A DNA stretch of 9,512 bases, taken from positions 1-9,512 of the forward strand of contig JABDBT010000092.1 of NCBI GenBank assembly GCA_013288465.1, read 5' to 3'. This stretch comes from Bacteroidota bacterium. Its GTDB lineage: Bacteria > Bacteroidota > Bacteroidia > Sphingobacteriales > Sphingobacteriaceae. Made by a program: the position numbers and the translations under genes. Numbering within the stretch: the first letter of the stretch is position 1; every line of letters begins with the position of its first letter. This document shows positions 1-6,589 of this stretch, one piece after another. The notes under the pieces were generated by a model. The model saw only the letters and a program-made list of their open reading frames with translations, was not told where the DNA came from and did no database searches.

Positions 1-693
1 TTTATCGGCACGTATGGTAAAGTTTAATATTTTGTTGGGCGTGCCGGTTTTAACACCGGTTAAGTTTGCCTGGTCGCCGTAATCATCTATTACCTGTATG
101 CTTTCCAATATATCAGCAGGTAAATTCTTGGTGGCTGCCTGTACATCGCCCCCCATAAAATCCTTGCCATTTATACGCACTTTAGTAACTGCCTGCCCCT
201 GCGCGGTAACATTGCCATTGGCGTCAACATCTAAACCGGGCACCTTTTTTATCACATCCTCAATGGGCGCGTTGTCACGTACTTTATAGGCCGCTACTTT
301 ATAATCAACTGTATCTTCCGAAAATTTTACGGGGTTAACACCAACTATAGTTACGGTTTGCAATTCGTTTTTTTCGGGTTTTAAAACAATTGGAGGTAAT
401 ACAATTTTGCTATCGGCCGTAAGTGTATAGTGTTTTATAACCGGCTGAAAACCAAGCGAGGTTATAAACAAGGTTATTTTTGTTCCCCTAACATTTGTAA
501 AGTCAAACTTGCCGTTCATATCTGTTGTAGCAGCTGTACTGTCACCCACGTCTGATTTTAATCTTACACTACTTCCGGGTTGGGTAACTTTTAACGAATC
601 GACTAAAACACCTGTTACTTCCTTACCTGTCTGCGCATTAGCATACGAGAGGGATAGAAAAACAGCGATAAGGGGTAAAAAAATATATTTCAT
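1..693 (-). CDS. TonB-dependent receptor-like outer-membrane protein, N-terminal part (runs off the window)
   Basis: The reading frame starts at an ATG at 693 and stays open to base 1, giving 231 residues with no stop, so the 3' end lies outside the window. Residues 1-20 are a signal peptide ending in Ala-Asn-Ala before Gln21. Residues about 24-105 resemble the carboxypeptidase-like regulatory beta-sandwich that precedes many Bacteroidota receptors (TTDMNGKFDF, ITSLGFQP). Residues about 113-231 look like a plug domain (VIKKVPGLDVDANG near 148, VRINGKDFMGGD near 172, LESIQVIDDYGDQAN near 196). The rest should be an outer-membrane beta-barrel, which cannot be checked here. Such proteins import ligands with TonB energy, or belong to the related barrel family lacking a known ligand; the substrate cannot be told. 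A terminator at 857-886 and a candidate promoter near 752 suggest transcription separate from the upstream collagen-like gene. Family confidence is high; ligand unknown. Confidence 0.88.
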   Translation of the reverse strand, partial: MKYIFLPLIAVFLSLSYANAQTGKEVTGVLVDSLKVTQPGSSVRLKSDVGDSTAATTDMNGKFDFTNVRGTKITLFITSLGFQPVIKHYTLTADSKIVLPPIVLKPEKNELQTVTIVGVNPVKFSEDTVDYKVAAYKVRDNAPIEDVIKKVPGLDVDANGNVTAQGQAVTKVRINGKDFMGGDVQAATKNLPADILESIQVIDDYGDQANLTGVKTGTPNKILNFTIRADK

Positions 694-751
694 AATTTGT
701 AAAATGTGAATGCGTTTTTTGATATAATATTTATACTACAGTATTGAGATG

Positions 752-759
752 CAAAGGTT
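752..759 (-). promoter_or_regulatory. Candidate -7 box for the receptor gene
   Basis: On the minus strand this reads AACCTTTG followed by CA, seven of eight matches to the Bacteroidota -7 consensus TAnnTTTG. It lies about 60 bp upstream of the receptor ATG, a normal distance. No TTTG is seen at the expected -33 spacing, so it is a weak call. Confidence 0.35.
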
Positions 760-791
760 CGATTTATATTACATTTAATAATTAATAACTA

Positions 792-846
792 TATGATTGT
801 TACATTATACGCTTAAAACGGCTTATAATATTATGATTGTTACATT
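792..846. repeat. 15-bp direct repeat pair upstream of the receptor gene
   Basis: TATGATTGTTACATT occurs exactly at 792-806 and again at 832-846, a 40-bp period, close to four helical turns. Both copies lie upstream of the candidate receptor promoter at 752-759 and downstream of the collagen-gene terminator. This placement fits paired binding sites for a regulator of the receptor gene, but that role is inference. Confidence 0.5.
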
Positions 847-856
847 TATAATAAAC

Positions 857-886
857 AAAAAGCCGCCAAATATATGGCGGCTTTTT
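857..886 (-). terminator. Rho-independent terminator of the collagen-like lipoprotein gene
   Basis: An 11-bp perfect inverted repeat, AAAAAGCCGCC and GGCGGCTTTTT, flanks an 8-base AT loop. Read on the minus strand it is a GC-rich stem ending in a T run, about 30 bp after the lipoprotein stop codon at 916. The A/T tails make it potentially bidirectional, but the only gene running into it is on the minus strand. Confidence 0.85.
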
Positions 887-915
887 CATTTATCTGTACA
901 AACTGTATAGAAATA

Positions 916-1578
916 TTAATTGGCTAAATGCAATGCCGTGGCTAACTGTGTGTAGTTATATATGTTAACACCCGGATGGGCAACCATTATGGTTGTAAGC
1001 GAAGTGCCTGCAATTACAACTACCCTAAAATCAAGGCCTGTGGTGGCAAAGTTTGCCTTAACGTTAACGTAACCAACCCCAAAATCAGCAATATTTAAGG
1101 TGTTACCGGCTTCGTTATAAGGCAGTGCATACCATGTTGCGGTCCCGGTGTTTCTAACATAAACCAGCACAAGCCCCTGATCAACAATTGACTGTGTAAT
1201 AGCAGGCACGGTAAGTGTTGTATTACCTACCAAAAACACGCTTTTGTTTAACAATAAAAAGCTTTGCACGTTAGCACTACCATCGCTTCCGGTTGCGCCG
1301 GTAGCACCGGTTGCCCCTGTAGTACCGTTAGCGCCTGCTGTTCCGGCTGTACCTGTAACTCCTGTAGTACCCGGTAAACCCTGCGGCCCTCCTACGCCTG
1401 CCGAACCCTGCGCCCCTGTTGAACCGGTTGCACCCGTGGCGCCGGTGTTACCGGTAGCGCCTGCTATGCCCGATGCGCCTGTAAGCCCGCTGCCCGGACC
1501 CGGCGCATCTGATTTGCATGCAATAATACTGATTGAAGCTAAAAATAAAATAGGTAATATATGTCGAAGTTTAATCAT
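916..1578 (-). CDS. Collagen-like repeat lipoprotein
   Basis: This encodes a 220-residue exported protein. Residues 1-20 form a signal peptide ending in Ser-Ile-Ile-Ala before Cys21, a plausible lipobox, so the product is likely lipid-anchored. The mature start Cys-Lys-Ser-Asp only partly resembles a Bacteroidota surface-export signal. From Gly31 to Gly100 every third residue is glycine: 23 uninterrupted Gly-X-Y triplets, mostly G-A-T and G-T-T types with little proline, as in bacterial collagen-like proteins where threonine replaces hydroxyproline. Residues about 104-220 form a Thr/Val/Asn-rich, probably beta-structured domain that I do not recognise; it may be a trimerisation or binding head. 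The gene has its own terminator at 857-886 and no evident operon partner. The GC-rich repeat also makes a long proline-rich open frame on the other strand, which is only a shadow. A structural or adhesive surface role is inference. Confidence 0.85.
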   Translation of the reverse strand: MIKLRHILPILFLASISIIACKSDAPGPGSGLTGASGIAGATGNTGATGATGSTGAQGSAGVGGPQGLPGTTGVTGTAGTAGANGTTGATGATGATGSDGSANVQSFLLLNKSVFLVGNTTLTVPAITQSIVDQGLVLVYVRNTGTATWYALPYNEAGNTLNIADFGVGYVNVKANFATTGLDFRVVVIAGTSLTTIMVAHPGVNIYNYTQLATALHLAN

Positions 1579-1751
1579 TGTTTATTCTACGTGTGTTGGT
1601 AATTTTTAGTTGCGATCCCGTTTGAGGATTAAATGTCCTATTTTACAAATAATAAACACGGTCATAATAATTAACACATGTTTATAACAAAAAACAAAAC
1701 CACTAAAACACTTGATTTATTTTTTCGTTAAAGATATAAAAACAATGCCCT

Positions 1752-2021
1752 ATGAATAAGATGCGCGCTTCGCTCCACTCAAAAGTCCATAATTGGATGG
1801 ATGGTTTTGGCTTTCGGCTTAATGCCACGCAAACCGATAAAAAAAGCAATATGACCACCAATCATTACTTTTTTAAAACCTTTAATTTTATTGAAAAAGG
1901 AAGGGAGGGCGGCCATAAAAATTCAAGGTTTTTATGCTTTGATACTTATGGTGAAAAAATTGCCGTAAAATCGCTCTTAGACCTTCAAACAGCCTTTTTT
2001 GAAAATATAAGCCAGCTTTAA
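1752..2021 (+). CDS. Small hypothetical protein, 89 residues
   Basis: An ATG-started frame of 89 codons fills most of the space between the collagen-like lipoprotein and protease genes and overlaps neither. I do not recognise the product. It is basic and rich in Phe, Asn and Lys, without a signal peptide or membrane segment; the C-terminal third (residues about 58-89, FLCFDTYGEKIAVKSLLDL onward) looks like a folded alpha/beta segment. Codon choice (ACC, GCC, AAA, TTT) resembles that of neighbouring genes, which favours a real gene. No promoter box or Shine-Dalgarno site was seen. It converges on the protease gene with only 20 bp between the two stops and no visible terminator. It could also be a chance frame. 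Confidence 0.4.
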   Translation: MNKMRASLHSKVHNWMDGFGFRLNATQTDKKSNMTTNHYFFKTFNFIEKGREGGHKNSRFLCFDTYGEKIAVKSLLDLQTAFFENISQL

Positions 2022-2041
2022 GATCGGCGCTTATTACGCTG

Positions 2042-3277
2042 TTAAATTCTTCTCTTCAGGGTGATGAGTGTTGTAAACTTTTGGTCGTGGTAAATATCAA
2101 GAAAAAGGATGCGGTTGTTTTTTGATCTGAAAAGATCATCTATTTGCTCAAGGGTCATAGACGATACCGGCTTAAAGTTAATTGCCATAATTTCATCGTC
2201 TTTCTCCAATCCTGCCAATTCGCCGGGCGACCCGGGCTCCACCCGGTCAATAATAACATGGTTAAACCCATTTCCCGTAGCATAATACTCGAGGCCACTC
2301 ATATCATGCTCAAAAGGTATATTAAACCCGGTGGATGCCTTTACATACATTGCACTATCCGCATAATCAAAGATCACCACAAACTTTTTAAGTATATCAA
2401 CCCCCAGGTTACCATCGCGGGGCACCGCTACTGATCTTGTAGCACTATCCTCCGGGAAAGATGCTATTATGTTTTTGATCTTGTATTTCCCTATATCAAT
2501 TGCTTTAACGCGGCCCAGGTACCCGCTTATTAACCCTTTTAAACCCACACCCAGGCTACCCGGAATTACCTCGGGCGAAAAAACACTTTTATCGCTCACT
2601 TTTTCTAATGACATGGCGTGCCCGGCACCAAGATCAACAATTAACTTTCGCGTTGTTTCCGTCCCGTCATTGCAGGTAACGTTTGCATCAATGTATGGCC
2701 TGTTTTGATCAACGTTCAGCGCAATTTTGCTTCCGCCCTTAAATCCGCCAAACTTGCCGGGCCTGCAAACAGTAATTACGGTATCGGCAAAATCAATTTT
2801 AACGGCCAGCTGATTAAAAAATTCGTATCCTAATAAACCATGTATGCGCATACCGGCGTAGCTTGAAAGGCCAAACAGGTCTGTTTTAAGTATAGCTGCC
2901 GATACATCATGGCTGGTTAACCCCTTAATACTAACTTTTAAAGGCGTAGTTATAAAGGCCTCGTAATCTTCCCCTTCGCCAAAGCCCGATATTTTTACCG
3001 TGCGTTTGCTAACAAGATCAATAGAATCAACCAATGAAGGTTCGGTTATCAACATTTGGCCAACCCCGGTATCCAATACAAAATTGAACGGGCCCTCATT
3101 ATTTATTTTGAGTTGTATAATAACCAGGTTCCTTATAAACCTAAAGGGCATTGATACCCGGTTCCGGTTACTATCGAGACTAAAATACTGTGCCCTGGCG
3201 GCTGTAAAACAGCAGCACAATAAACATGAAAACACTATCGTTTTCAGGCATTTATCATAAAAAAGCCGGGGTACCAT
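2042..3277 (-). CDS. Exported retropepsin-like aspartyl protease with C-terminal PDZ domain
   Basis: The 411-residue product has an N-terminal signal peptide (hydrophobic, cysteine-rich, residues about 11-29, cleavage likely after Ala-Arg-Ala before Gln30), so it acts in the periplasm or at the surface. Two aspartyl-protease-like lobes follow. The first carries FVLDTGVG with Asp69-Thr-Gly; the second carries IVDLGAG with Asp215-Leu-Gly, where the usual Thr is Leu. Each lobe has a later hydrophobic Gly-rich segment (HGLLGYEFF near 146 and NLGVDILKKF near 290), typical of retropepsin-like folds. Residues about 330-405 form a PDZ domain (VEPGSPGELAGLEKDDEIMAIN), which usually binds peptide C-termini. 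ATG at 3277 is the only in-frame ATG ahead of the signal peptide. The gene appears monocistronic. Substrate is unknown; two aspartates in one chain suggest a single-chain pseudo-dimer, but activity cannot be judged from sequence. Confidence 0.85.
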   Translation of the reverse strand: MVPRLFYDKCLKTIVFSCLLCCCFTAARAQYFSLDSNRNRVSMPFRFIRNLVIIQLKINNEGPFNFVLDTGVGQMLITEPSLVDSIDLVSKRTVKISGFGEGEDYEAFITTPLKVSIKGLTSHDVSAAILKTDLFGLSSYAGMRIHGLLGYEFFNQLAVKIDFADTVITVCRPGKFGGFKGGSKIALNVDQNRPYIDANVTCNDGTETTRKLIVDLGAGHAMSLEKVSDKSVFSPEVIPGSLGVGLKGLISGYLGRVKAIDIGKYKIKNIIASFPEDSATRSVAVPRDGNLGVDILKKFVVIFDYADSAMYVKASTGFNIPFEHDMSGLEYYATGNGFNHVIIDRVEPGSPGELAGLEKDDEIMAINFKPVSSMTLEQIDDLFRSKNNRILFLDIYHDQKFTTLITLKRRI

Positions 3278-3291
3278 GATTTAGTTCAATA

Positions 3292-3316
3292 TAAATTTAA
3301 ATTTACTAATATTAGT
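3292..3316. repeat. Two abutting AT-rich palindromes upstream of the protease gene
   Basis: TAAATTTAAATTTA (3292-3305) is a perfect 14-bp palindrome and shares its last base with ACTAATATTAGT (3305-3316), a perfect 12-bp palindrome. They sit 15-40 bp upstream of the protease ATG. They could be an operator, but AT-rich palindromes arise easily by chance in such DNA. Confidence 0.3.
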
Positions 3317-3334
3317 TTAATTTAAATAACAATC

Positions 3335-3384
3335 AGCACTAATATATGACGGCTACCCGGCAATTATGTTACAGGCTTAGTGCT
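3335..3384 (-). other. Inverted repeat at the 3' end of the YihY/BrkB gene
   Basis: AGCACTAA at 3335-3342 pairs perfectly with TTAGTGCT at 3377-3384, which overlaps the gene's stop codon. The 34-base spacer is long and no T run follows, so it is not a standard terminator. It may fold at the transcript's 3' end; chance is not excluded. Confidence 0.22.
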
Positions 3385-4355
3385 TAATCATCTTTAAGCT
3401 CTCCTTTAATTTGCGGGTTTTGCGGCGGCAGGCTTTTAACCACGGCTTCTACTTCGGTTTGTTTTACATAAACAGCATACTCGGCAGGTTCAATGCGGCT
3501 GCCAATAGCCTCGGCATAAACCTGCGTAAACTCGGCCCCTATGTACAATATGGCAGCCGTATAATAGATCCACAATAATATCACTATAATGGAGCCCGCC
3601 GCACCGTATGCCGACCCCTGTGCGGTGTATTGAAGGTACAGGCCAATAACATACTGGCCCAGCATAAACAATAAAGCGGTAAAAATGGCGCCTGAGCGTA
3701 CATCCCTCCATTTTATTTTTACATCGGGCAGAAACATAAAAATAATTGCAAATAAGACGGATATTACAACAAGTGTTAGCCCTAAGTTTACACACTTAAT
3801 TAATACCCCGGTAATGGCGGGTAAAAAGTTTTCTATCTTTTTACTTAAAAGGTCAAGCAAAAAATTTATGGCTAAGGTTACTAAAAGCAAAAAGCTTAAA
3901 CTAATGATCAGCGAAAAAGAAAGGAACCTGTTTTGAAGCAGTTTAACCCAACCGCGCTTAGGTTTAGCCTTAACGCGCCAAATAATGTTTAATGAATCCT
4001 GTATCTCAACAAATATGCTGCTTGCACCCACTAACAGGGTAACCACACCAACTATTACCGCGAACCCTGTTTTACCCGAAAGCTGCAGGTTTTTTAGGAT
4101 ATCCTGTATTTGTATGGCTGCCTGTGAGCCTACATACTTTGCAATTTCGGGGTACAGCTCATTGGCAGCAACATCTTTCCTGAAAATAAGATCGGCTAAC
4201 GAAACACACAATATCAGCAACGGCGCTAACGAAAACACTGTATAAAACGCTAATGACGCGCTTAGTTTTAAGCCGTTATCATCAATAAACCCGCTAAAGG
4301 TTGCCACTATTATTTTGCCTATCTTTTTCAAATATACGCGCTGAAAAATTTTCAT
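3384..4355 (-). CDS. YihY/BrkB-family inner-membrane protein
   Basis: The 323-residue protein matches the YihY/virulence factor BrkB family, sometimes mislabelled ribonuclease BN. Visible family features are SASLAFYTVFSLAPLL near residue 32, PDVKIKWRDVRSGAIFTA near 210 and YGAAGSIIVILLWIYYTA near 250, followed by IGAEFTQVYAE. About six hydrophobic segments can be placed at residues 35-56, 97-117, 145-168, 190-209, 222-242 and 253-274, so it sits in the cytoplasmic membrane. The C-terminal 45 residues are hydrophilic and charged, probably a cytoplasmic tail. Length is normal for the family. The ATG at 4355 gives a typical short basic N-terminus before the first membrane segment. The molecular role of the family is unsettled; a transport function is often suggested. 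No operon partner is evident, since a 530-bp gap precedes it. Confidence 0.9.
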   Translation of the reverse strand: MKIFQRVYLKKIGKIIVATFSGFIDDNGLKLSASLAFYTVFSLAPLLILCVSLADLIFRKDVAANELYPEIAKYVGSQAAIQIQDILKNLQLSGKTGFAVIVGVVTLLVGASSIFVEIQDSLNIIWRVKAKPKRGWVKLLQNRFLSFSLIISLSFLLLVTLAINFLLDLLSKKIENFLPAITGVLIKCVNLGLTLVVISVLFAIIFMFLPDVKIKWRDVRSGAIFTALLFMLGQYVIGLYLQYTAQGSAYGAAGSIIVILLWIYYTAAILYIGAEFTQVYAEAIGSRIEPAEYAVYVKQTEVEAVVKSLPPQNPQIKGELKDD

Positions 4356-4484
4356 ATTATAACCTGCACTTTATTACCGGGGTAACTAAGAGTAAAGCGT
4401 ATTTCTTTAATTTAGTTTTAAATTATGCGTAATTAACGTGTTTTGCGATCAATAGCGACACGAGGCGGTTTAATATACACAGTG

Positions 4485-4564
4485 GGTGTGGTTGTAGCTT
4501 TTTAAGGCAACCGGAGGTACACCTAGGGTAACATGAGGCAGCATTAAAATGATGTTTTAATGCT
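4485..4564. ncRNA. Candidate structured RNA or DNA element with two hairpins
   Basis: The first structure has outer arm GGTGT (4485-4489) pairing with ACACC (4519-4523), inner arm GGTTG (4490-4494) pairing with CAACC (4508-4512), a one-sided bulge GGAGGT (4513-4518), and a small CTT/AAG tip. The second is a perfect 10-bp hairpin, AGCATTAAAA and TTTTAATGCT, with a 5-base loop (4540-4564). Neither is followed by a clear T run. The cluster in otherwise empty DNA suggests a structured transcript, but strand and function are unknown and no known RNA family is recognised. Confidence 0.25.
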
Positions 4565-4677
4565 CAGTGAATTCACTTTTTATTGAGTAACCGGCAGGAT
4601 TTAACATGCTGTTTTGGGGGCATATTGCTTAGGTTTAACCCATATTTTAGCTATAACAAGCTATTTGAACAACGCAT

Positions 4678-4708
4678 TTTGAAAAGCGGGTATTTTTATG
4701 TATCTTTA
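4678..4708 (+). promoter_or_regulatory. Candidate Bacteroidota promoter (TTTG, 19 bp, TATCTTTA)
   Basis: TTTG at 4678-4681 is followed after exactly 19 bp by TATCTTTA at 4701-4708, seven of eight matches to the TAnnTTTG -7 box at the spacing known for the Bacteroidota primary sigma factor. Transcription would start near 4715 on the plus strand. No protein gene lies downstream on that strand, so it could drive a short RNA or be fortuitous. Confidence 0.4.
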
Positions 4709-4740
4709 ATAGTAACCCGCAATTCTGCAAGGTTTCCGAC

Positions 4741-4762
4741 GGCGTTTTTCGCCTGGTTTTTT
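4741..4762 (+). terminator. Weak terminator-like hairpin on the plus strand
   Basis: GGCG (4741-4744) and CGCC (4750-4753) enclose a TTTTT loop and are followed by TGG and six T residues (4757-4762). The stem is only four base pairs, short for an efficient terminator. It lies just downstream of the candidate plus-strand promoter. Confidence 0.3.
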
Positions 4763-4886
4763 AACAAAAAACATATAAAAAAATAAAACTGATTTTCTCA
4801 AAATTTTTGTGGGTTGAAGAGATCGTTTTTTTGTATTATTTATACATTAACTTTTAGTGATTACCTGAAGTCAATAAATAAATTAG

Positions 4887-6113
4887 CTATTGGTTAGAAA
4901 CGATCAGCAAGTCAAGGTCTTTGCAGGGGAGGGAGAACCGCTCGGCAATATGTTTGTTGGTAAGGTTGCCCTGGTAAATATACACGGCTTCGCGGATACC
5001 GGCTTTTCGCCATATCAGGTTTTTTATGCCGCCTTGTTCGCCAATGTCTAACAATATTGGTGCAAAAATATTGGTAAGGGCGTAGGTTGCGGTACGCGCC
5101 ACACGCGAGGCGATATTGGGCACACAATAATGGATAACATCGTATTTCCTAAAGGTAGGATGGGTGTGGTTGGTTACTTCGGATGTTTCAAAGCAGCCGC
5201 CCTGGTCAATACTTACATCAATAATTACCGAGTTGGGTTTCATGCGGCTTACCGTAGCTTCTGATACAATGCATGGGCTAAGGCCGTCTTCGGCGCGCAT
5301 GGCCCCTATGGCTACATCGCAGGTGGTAATGGCTTTTTCTAAAACAATGGGCTGCACTACCGATGTAAATACCCGGCTGCCTATATTATTTTGTAACCGC
5401 CGCAGTTTGTATATCGACGGATCGAACACTTTCACTTCCGCCCCTAAAGCAATAGCTGTACGTGCCGCGTATTCGCCTACGGTGCCTGCGCCTAATATCA
5501 CGATCTCAGTTGGCGGCACCCCGGTTATACCGCCCAGCATCAGGCCTTTGCCATCAAACACATTGCTCAGGTATTCGGCTGCTATTAGTATGGATGTTGC
5601 ACCTACGATCTCGCTCATGGCACGGATAACGGTCAGGCACCCGCCTTCATCTAATAAGTGTTCAAAGCAAAGCGCGGTTACGTTCTTTTTCATTAAGGCC
5701 TGCAAACTGGCCGCTTTTAGGGTAGATAATTGCAGGGTGGATATTAATAGCTGACCGGGTTTCATCAGTTCTATCTCGTGCATGGTTGGCGGGGCAATTT
5801 TTATAATGATATCTGCCTCGTAAACCTTTTTATGGTCGAAAACAATTTGGGCGCCTTGTTCGCTGTAATCTTTATCCAAAAAATTGGCTGCTTTGCCGGC
5901 GTTGCTTTCCAGCATTACTTCATGCCCGTTGTTAACTAATAAAGCTACTGATAAAGGAGTTAGGGGGATACGATTTTCCTGGAAAGATATTTCTTTGGGG
6001 ATACCGATGTAGAGTTTGTTTTTTTTATGCTTCACCTCCAGCATTGATTCCTGCGTTTGCATCATTGCCTGTTTGGCAATGTCCGAAAATCCACTGTATT
6101 TCCCTTGGCTCAT
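4887..6113 (-). CDS. ald: Alanine dehydrogenase-family protein (Bacteroidota long form)
   Basis: The 408-residue product belongs to the alanine dehydrogenase / transhydrogenase alpha family; classic members convert L-alanine and NAD to pyruvate, ammonia and NADH. GIPKEISFQENRIPLTP (residues 37-53) holds the substrate-binding Arg48, and Lys105 matches the second substrate contact. ILGAGTVGEYAAR (206-218) is the Rossmann dinucleotide loop, Asp231 ends the next strand and favours NAD, and SIDQGGCFETS (301-311) carries the conserved Asp303. Two things are odd. An N-terminal extension of about 33 residues precedes the usual start, and the catalytic His of classic enzymes (His96 in the M. tuberculosis protein) aligns with Gln128 in STLQLS. 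The activity may therefore differ from plain alanine dehydrogenation. The gene follows tsaE by 46 bp on the same strand, consistent with co-transcription. Family is certain; exact reaction is not. Confidence 0.88.
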   Translation of the reverse strand: MSQGKYSGFSDIAKQAMMQTQESMLEVKHKKNKLYIGIPKEISFQENRIPLTPLSVALLVNNGHEVMLESNAGKAANFLDKDYSEQGAQIVFDHKKVYEADIIIKIAPPTMHEIELMKPGQLLISTLQLSTLKAASLQALMKKNVTALCFEHLLDEGGCLTVIRAMSEIVGATSILIAAEYLSNVFDGKGLMLGGITGVPPTEIVILGAGTVGEYAARTAIALGAEVKVFDPSIYKLRRLQNNIGSRVFTSVVQPIVLEKAITTCDVAIGAMRAEDGLSPCIVSEATVSRMKPNSVIIDVSIDQGGCFETSEVTNHTHPTFRKYDVIHYCVPNIASRVARTATYALTNIFAPILLDIGEQGGIKNLIWRKAGIREAVYIYQGNLTNKHIAERFSLPCKDLDLLIVSNQ

Positions 6114-6159
6114 AACATTTTTTTATGGATGATGAAGATACGAAAAAAGAGACGGGAAA

Positions 6160-6573
6160 TTAAAATTTATCTACGCTGATATGTCGCGAGTTATCATCTG
6201 AAACCGTTATTCGGATACTTACAAAATGAGCAGGCAATATATCGGGAATCCGTTCGGGCCATTCAATAAAACAATAATGGCCCGAATAAAAATACTCTTC
6301 GCAACCTATATCTAAAGCTTCCATTTGGTTTTTAATGCGATAAAAATCAAAATGGTAAATTTTATCGGGCGCATCGTATTCGTTTACAATTGCAAAAGTG
6401 GGGCTGGTAATATTATCATTCGAGCCTAAATTGCGGCATAATGATTTAATAAGTGTGGTTTTACCCGCGCCCATATCGCCATAAAAAAGGAAAATGCGGT
6501 TAGCGCCTGCTGAGGATACGATCTCGGCTGCAATAGCCGGCAGATCTGAAGTATTTGAAGCGGTTAGTATCAA
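6160..6573 (-). CDS. tsaE: tRNA threonylcarbamoyladenosine biosynthesis ATPase TsaE
   Basis: The 137-residue cytoplasmic protein matches TsaE, the small ATPase that works with TsaB and TsaD to add the t6A modification at A37 of ANN-decoding tRNAs. The Walker A loop is GDMGAGKTT (residues 32-40). SPTFAIVNEY (57-66), the HFDFYRI strand (74-80) and IEWPERIP (103-110) are the other family signatures. Length is typical. The start is a TTG at 6573: an in-frame TGA lies three codons upstream, and the next in-frame ATG falls inside the Walker loop, so TTG is the only sensible start. It lies between porX and ald on the same strand. A 93-bp palindromic element ends 17 bp upstream of the start codon, which together with TTG could limit translation. 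Confidence 0.93.
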   Translation of the reverse strand: MILTASNTSDLPAIAAEIVSSAGANRIFLFYGDMGAGKTTLIKSLCRNLGSNDNITSPTFAIVNEYDAPDKIYHFDFYRIKNQMEALDIGCEEYFYSGHYCFIEWPERIPDILPAHFVSIRITVSDDNSRHISVDKF

Positions 6574-6589
6574 TTTACGTCATTGCTAA

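Larger units (their letters stand above)
4356..4886. other. Non-coding gap between the YihY/BrkB and ald genes, with hairpins and a promoter-like pair
   Basis: About 530 bp contain no convincing protein gene on either strand. The longest frame (4583-4786, plus) needs a TTG start, has a composition unlike the neighbours and resembles no family I know. The gap holds a bulged stem-loop (4485-4523), a perfect 10-bp hairpin (4540-4564), a plus-strand promoter-like pair (4678-4708) and a terminator-like hairpin (4741-4762). It also holds the 3' untranslated region of ald (from 4886 downward) and the leader of the YihY/BrkB gene. I saw no tRNA, and no riboswitch that I recognise. Confidence 0.5.

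Noticed and set aside
98..709. Two short plus-strand frames (98-289 and 509-709)
   Set aside because: Both are antisense to the receptor gene, whose signal peptide, regulatory and plug features are clear.
1244..1609. 121-residue proline/valine/alanine-rich frame on the plus strand
   Set aside because: It is the antisense shadow of the Gly-X-Y repeat: Gly and Ala/Thr codons read backwards give Pro, Ala, Gly and Val. The minus frame has a signal peptide and lipobox.
4440..4570. Possible tRNA or signal-recognition RNA in the gap
   Set aside because: No cloverleaf, no T-loop GGTTCRA motif with matching stems, and no conserved GGAAG-type apical loop could be found.
4583..4786. 67-residue plus-strand frame in the gap before ald
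   Set aside because: Needs a TTG start, ends in a low-complexity Lys-rich tail over A-rich DNA, and overlaps the candidate promoter and terminator; no family resemblance.
5164..5754. 196-residue plus-strand frame inside ald
   Set aside because: Antisense to a fully conserved alanine dehydrogenase-family gene; no recognisable domain and no promoter.
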